A stretch of 64,000 nucleotides of DNA. It comes from Angiostrongylus vasorum. Taxonomy: Eukaryota > Nematoda > Chromadorea > Rhabditida > Metastrongylidae. Below are positions 59,016 through 64,000 of the stretch, piece by piece (positions within the stretch are counted from its first letter, which is position 1; the number at the start of each line of letters is the position of its first letter). Under the pieces are notes generated by a model. That model was not told where the DNA came from. It did not search any database and saw nothing but the letters and a program-made list of their open reading frames with translations. The stretch lies in contig JADANN010000365.1 in the NCBI GenBank assembly GCA_018806985.1, positions 544,001 to 608,000 on the forward strand, in the 5' to 3' direction. The translations under genes were made by a program, and so were the position numbers.

Positions 59016-62000
59016 ACTGGGATCCAGGTGGTATGCAGTTGAATCAAGGAGTGCTCTGCAAGTGGATTCTTGCAACGCATTTGTTCAGAGTCACTGGTCA
59101 TTTTTTTTTCAATGGTGTTCGCTTTTGCATCTCACAAAAAATGGATGCTTCAGTGTGTTGCTCGCCATTTGACATGAGTACTGCACCTATCATGGGCGCA
59201 CCACAAGAATTTATGATGGCACCCCCACCATATTTGGAAAGTGCTCATAGAGCTAGGGGGAAAGGAGACGCTTCTGGGTGGCAATGTGAGCCCGTCCCTA
59301 GGCATTGGTAGGTCCTGATCATATCTATTAAACTAACTCCGAGTTGTTGTTTTATGTTTTTAAAATTTACAAAACCTAGACAAGAGCATTTTGTACACAC
59401 TAATTCTTGTGGTTTTTATGTTCATCAGTTGTATTGGTATTGAAATTTTGGAGAACGTAAATTCTCCAAGCAAGTTTTCCACAACAATTGTCGCTGTTCA
59501 CATAACATGGTGGGTGTGCAATGCCCTTAGTATTAAGGCTGTTTCAGAAACTACCAACAACTTTTTTTCAACTGCTATTTCGATCATAGACTAACATACA
59601 ACTGCAGCACTTGCAGCTCTTGGAGCCTCATCACTTCCATCTATTTCTGATGCGTCAGAGCTTTCATGTTTTCAATTTGACTCCACATGTAGATGGCGCA
59701 ACGTTGAAGGCCTTTTTGTCGACGAAATGGATTGGTATCAGGTGAAGTGTACTGCCGGGGATATTTTTTCCTCAAAGAAACAGTGGTATTTTCAGGGGGT
59801 CTGGAGCACTTGATGAACACCGTATACATGTCGCAACTGGCACACATATAATTCCAGGTATTTCAGTGTGCAAAGTTCTTATTAACGCTAGAGTATAACG
59901 CATCTATTCTACGGAAAATTACTTCACCACAAGGCATTAGACCTTTACTATTTACTGCGCAATGGGAAGCTTATATTTCAAACTGTTTATGAATAACACA
60001 GTTCTTCTTCCAGATGGGATGTACGCTATCGTAGCTACTGATGCAGTACAACTTCCAACAGCCAAGGCAATATTGGCATCTGACCAAATTATGTGCCAAA
60101 TAGGACCAGGACAACTACGCTTCAAGTTGTTTTTCTAGAAAAAAAGCAGTGGTTCTTGAAAATTATCATCTAGTGCTCAGGTACTGGTCATCACCTGAAG
60201 TTCGACTACGAGTATGCGCAAAAAAGATTTCAAAAACATTTCCCGAGTACGACTTCTGCAGTAGCGATATCGAAACTGGTGATCCAGGGCCAGTGTATGT
60301 AACAATTTCCAAGGAAAGCTCAACTCCATTTCAGGCAAGAGCACTTTGAAATCACTTGCACTGTGCACCGTGTAAGGATTAAAGTTTGTTAAAGACTAGA
60401 GCTTTTCTTTTGAAATTGCAACACAGCATAAATTATTGAAGTATTTTTACAAGACTAATATGGTCATGTACAATCGCAATTGCTAAGGAGAAATGAAAAA
60501 ACGAAACGTGAATAACATGCTCCTATTTGTCCAATAAAACAGCGGTTTTTTCTTTGAAGAGAAAGTGTTCGACGCTGAATCAAATGACGTTTAGCTCTTC
60601 ATTGTCGCGGAACACTTTATATTCCATTCCACTGACTTACAAGGTGGATTTGCTATTATTGACGACATTGAATACACTGCACAATTATGCGATATGGAAA
60701 CACGTGCTAGAGAAAACTCGGTAGGGAATTTTTATGACTTCATTAGTAAAATGTATTTCATAAATTGCTAAGAGTGTACTAACTCACCACAACGGTGCTG
60801 AGATATTCGCAAAACGTGGACCCAGGGCCAGATCGAACCACAATTTCTCTTTCCGGGGGCTCGCGCATTACACACTGTACCACGGAGGCCCTGCCTCTTC
60901 GTTTCTCTCAGCTAGTATTCAACCTAACTCTGCCATCAGCAGTCATCATCAGGTTCAATCTGGTCCGGGATCCAAGTTTTGCGAATATCTCAGCATCATT
61001 TTGGTTGTATCTCACATCATACCGTGCCGTGAAAATATAGTAGGCAGAAAACAAAAAAGGTTAACATTGTACTAACTTATATAAAGCAAATAGGAAAGAC
61101 ACCATTGAGCAAATCGCTTTTAAATTTACGATATTTAAGAACTCCAAACAAAAAAACAGTTCTCATCACGGGCCCTTCTCAAACTAGAAATGAATTTCAA
61201 ATATTAAATTTTCAGACCAGTTCAATTGCTTTGTATTCATTTTTCAGCAATAAATATGGATTATGAGTTATTCTTTGCATATTTTCGGTAACTTTTAGCC
61301 GGATCATTTCTCATCCAACATGGGAACTCTTCTGCACCCAGTTACTAGTTTCATAGTAAACGAGCAAAACCCCCTTAAACAAACTAGAGCCCATTCCAGT
61401 GGATTTCACCAGTCTACAGCCGTTGGGTATCGTTACAACGATGGTAACCTTTTTGCATTTTTTAAAAACCCTTTTCAGAATAGTGGAAAAGAAGATTTAA
61501 TTACAGGGTCCGCTACGGAATTCTTTCCTCATCCCAATGACTAATTCATCGCTGCATCTGCACACTCTGACCACTGATGGGTTTCCTGTCACCAGAGCCG
61601 TGCGTTTTGCTGATGGCTGCGATGTGCTTAATTGTCAGTACGAGAAGGCTCAGCCTTGTACTGAGTAAGTCCAAAATGTTTTTTTTATTAGGACAACTAA
61701 AGTAACACAATGATGCGACATTTCAGCTACGCTACTGCTTCATCGTGGATCATCTCTTCCCATCCTGTAGGTAATCCGTTGACTGGAATACGAGGTGATG
61801 CCAGCAAGCTTCCATTTAATGAAAGTGAGTGTTGCACTTCAAAGTAGTAGTAACTACCTATCAGCATAGTGTTTGCAGGTGGCATGATTTCTGGAGATTT
61901 GTAACCAAATTTGGGAAGTGAATGAAGTTAAAATATTGGAGGAAAAGTCTCCTTATATGCCTAGTTTTGAAAACTGCTATTACTGACGATTTTTCAGGTG

Positions 62001-63055
62001 GTTCTTTCGCTTTCGTTTCTGGACCAGTAGATTTTTCTCGCATGTCCATACCCTCGTTTTACCTTGATCGAAAAGTATATTTCATATTTTCGTACCACAA
62101 GGTTAGTCCTTTGCTAAAAGAAAACCTCAAACAAGCATTTGTAATGGAATGTTTTAAGGTAGATCGAAAATCGCTGTTTCGACTGTATACAAAGAGGAAG
62201 GACACTAAAGAGGAAGAAATGTTATTCGAAGTAAGATCACTCGCAAAAAACTAGGGAGTGCATACAGAAAAAGATTGCTTTTACGGTCCTAGCTCTTTAT
62301 GCATTTTTTTACCGCATTAATACCGAGCTATAAGATCGATGCAGAGTACTGGGTACGATGCGATCATCTCATGCGTATATTTTGCTCACTTAGTGGCGCA
62401 ATGGACAACAAATGATTCATTAACACTTAATAGAATGAGATTTTGTGAACTCTATGGAATTTATCCAATATACTTCAAATTATTCATTTTCTCTTGTCAG
62501 GAAAGATGCATAAGATCCCCGTTTTTTAGTGAAAAACCAAAGTTGTGGTGAAATCCTATTGTTCTCATAACACCCGTTAAACTCCAGTAAATGACATGAT
62601 TTTGTTCAGTAATCATTTCAGGCTCCGAAGATTGGCAAGGATTCACGCCGGTGGTTTAGGGAAGGCACACTTCTTGATAAAGGAGGATACCAATACGTGA
62701 GTGGTGGAAAAGAGTGGACCATAAAACATTACTTGTATAGGAGGAGATGATAGTGATAACCGTTAGTAGTCAGGTTGAGAACTACTGTTGTAACTTTTCT
62801 CTTGTTGGTGGTTATAAAGCGGAAGTCGCCGGGGAATGTTGTTCAGCAGAAGTGTTTTGAGAATTTGCAAGCCATCATTTTTTTCATTGACTGATGCAAA
62901 TCTACAAATAACACGGGAGAATTATCAGTCCCTCTATTTCTGTCAGCACTTTACAGATCGCTTTCGAAGTCCGAAATTTAATGGCCAATAACTACATTGG
63001 AGTTGACGAGCTCATGTTAGTTGACACAATGCGGTTGCCATTTTGCAAAACTTAA
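59016..63055 (+). CDS. Extracellular MAM-domain protein (5' end incomplete)
   Basis: Ten exons join in phase: 59608-59734, 59796-59857, 60014-60125, 60181-60334, 60595-60720, 61507-61664, 61727-61824, 61998-62101, 62622-62696, 62957-63055. They encode about 370 residues. A further open segment (59016-59307, with CCSPFDMSTAPIMG and GWQCEPVPRHW) is probably upstream exon sequence, but its join is not resolved. Module 1 runs from LSCFQFDSTCRWRNVEG to GGFAIIDDIEYTAQLC. Module 2 runs from VLNCQYEKAQPCTDY to YIGVDELMLVDTMRLPFC and then a stop. Both follow the MAM plan: paired N-terminal Cys, W, a ...IDDI-type strand and a closing Cys. MAM domains mediate extracellular adhesion. No transmembrane segment was seen in the resolved part. 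Intron 60335-60594 begins with GC instead of GT. A family D copy sits in intron 60721-61506. Confidence 0.68.
60795..61065 (-). mobile_element. Family D copy in an intron of the MAM gene
   Basis: Flanked by an inverted pair: GTGCTGAGATATTCGCAAAA (60796) and TTTTGCGAATATCTCAGCA (60977). On the minus strand GTGGTACAGTGTGTAATGCG and GGTTCGATCTG are A- and B-box-like. It ends with ATAGTAGGCAGAAAAC, shared with the inverted repeat at 36.8 kb. Confidence 0.65.
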
Positions 63056-63139
63056 TGAAGAATTGTTAATTATTTCATCGTTTCCTTTTTACATAAATTT
63101 TCCTTCTTTGTTCATACTTTTTTCAGTTTTTTTTATTTT

Positions 63140-63265
63140 ACTTTATTTGATCCGTCTTCACCACTACTGTGGGGATCCCAACACTTCTCACATCCAATTC
63201 GTTTCCTCGCACCCATCATCCACGAAGGTCTTCCAAGTTTTGACGTGTGCCTTCGGTATTATTAC
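63140..63265 (-). mobile_element. SINE-2 fragment
   Basis: TTGATCCGTCTTCACCACTA, GGATCCCAACACTTCTCACA and CACGAAGGTCTTCC match the 3' part of SINE-2. The tRNA-like head is absent. It lies just after the stop of the MAM gene. Confidence 0.72.
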
Positions 63266-64000
63266 ACCTTGTTATTATTATCATTACCGAAATTAACATC
63301 TTGAAATTGATGTTTGTTCGTTAATCGAAATAAATATTGTTTTTGCACACAAGGGCCAAACGACGTGTCATGGTCAAATACAATGTTACAAGACTAGTTT
63401 GAAAAAATAAGACGCTGTCTACTACACCTGATAGGAACTGTTTCCTTCTAGGAAGACGCAATAGTCGAGGAGTCAATTATATTAGTGATGTAGATGAGCT
63501 CTCAACATGAGTTTGCCTTCATCATAATTTTCAGTGAGAGTTTCGCAGTTTCTAGGTGCTCTACTATTGCACTTTTGATCACACAAGTTAAGCAAATACA
63601 GATGCAAGACCCCTTATTTCTTTTGTTAGTGCTAATTAGCATAAGCTCTTAACCATGGACATTCATGAGAAGTAACACACTTCTTGCTTTTCTGTGCTTT
63701 TCGGAACTTTGTTGCTTTTTTCGGGCATACGTTATCGCTAACAACTCGACGATGATGGTGGTGAATCACTAATAAGCGATCAAGCTTATAAGTTAGAAAT
63801 TTGCAAGACGAGTCCAACAACAAAGGATGAATTTCCTGAAATGTCACCTCAAGCTGAAGTGTTTCTTGAAATTGTCGATTTCGTAGCTGCGACCTTATTA
63901 TTCCCATGTTCTACAGACTACTTAAATCATCTTGATGTCACGAATAGCTCGCGTCTTCTGTAGTTGAATAATTTCTTATTGATGATAAAGTGTTTCTTAA
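63266..64000. other. Right end, no gene seen
   Basis: AATAAA at 63329-63334 could serve the MAM gene, 274 nt past its stop. A minus-strand frame at 63632-63907 has no further support. Confidence 0.35.

Noticed and set aside
59735..59742. Donor GTGAAG at 59742 for the first MAM module exon
   Set aside because: It puts the next exon out of frame with an early stop; GTATCA at 59735 keeps the frame.

Overview
This window looks like nuclear DNA of a clade V parasitic nematode, most likely a hookworm-like strongylid. That assignment is inference from four observations: short introns with TTTCAG-type acceptors, a Patched-related (PTR) gene of nematode type, a nematode-style MAM-domain gene, and many RTE-type LINE relics with tRNA-derived SINEs. 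It is gene-poor and repeat-rich, with no bacterial or operon organisation.

Three multi-exon genes could be assembled by hand from splice sites with matching phases, all on the plus strand. The first (9147-13174) encodes a single-pass membrane protein resembling the torsin activators LAP1/LULL1 (TOR1AIP family). The second (38093-46229) encodes an apparently intact 916-residue Patched-related sterol-sensing-domain protein in 13 exons, one of them 1347 bp long. The third (about 59016-63055) encodes an extracellular protein with two MAM-like modules. Two small genes are proposed: a secreted peptide on the minus strand (46657-46920), convergent with the PTR gene, and a two-exon plus-strand gene (55518-55846) that may continue through candidate exons up to 58919.

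Layout: 0-2 kb holds a Penelope-like (PLE) reverse transcriptase relic. 2-9 kb is mostly SINEs and a 390-bp retroposon called repeat B here. 9-13 kb is the TOR1AIP-like gene with repeats in its introns, followed by a pre-miRNA-like hairpin at 13.3 kb. 13.4-38 kb is intergenic and contains four RTE relics (17-19, 23-24.9, 24.9-26, 27-29 kb), a 954-bp unexplained minus-strand reading frame, a large inverted repeat and a 327-bp AC microsatellite. 38-46 kb is the PTR gene. 46-55 kb holds more repeat B copies, PLE-linked repeats and a nearly full-length but broken RTE element (51.1-54.5 kb). 55-63 kb holds the small gene, PLE-linked repeats and the MAM gene.

Repeat names used below: SINE-1, SINE-2 and family D are tRNA-headed repeats. 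Repeat B is a 390-bp element whose one end carries a (AAGTATC)n-like tail. The PLE-linked repeat carries a hammerhead-like core (TGAAGAAGGC...GCCGAAACGTC). Exon boundaries were set by eye from splice consensus and frame continuity, and homology was judged from remembered family patterns, not by search.
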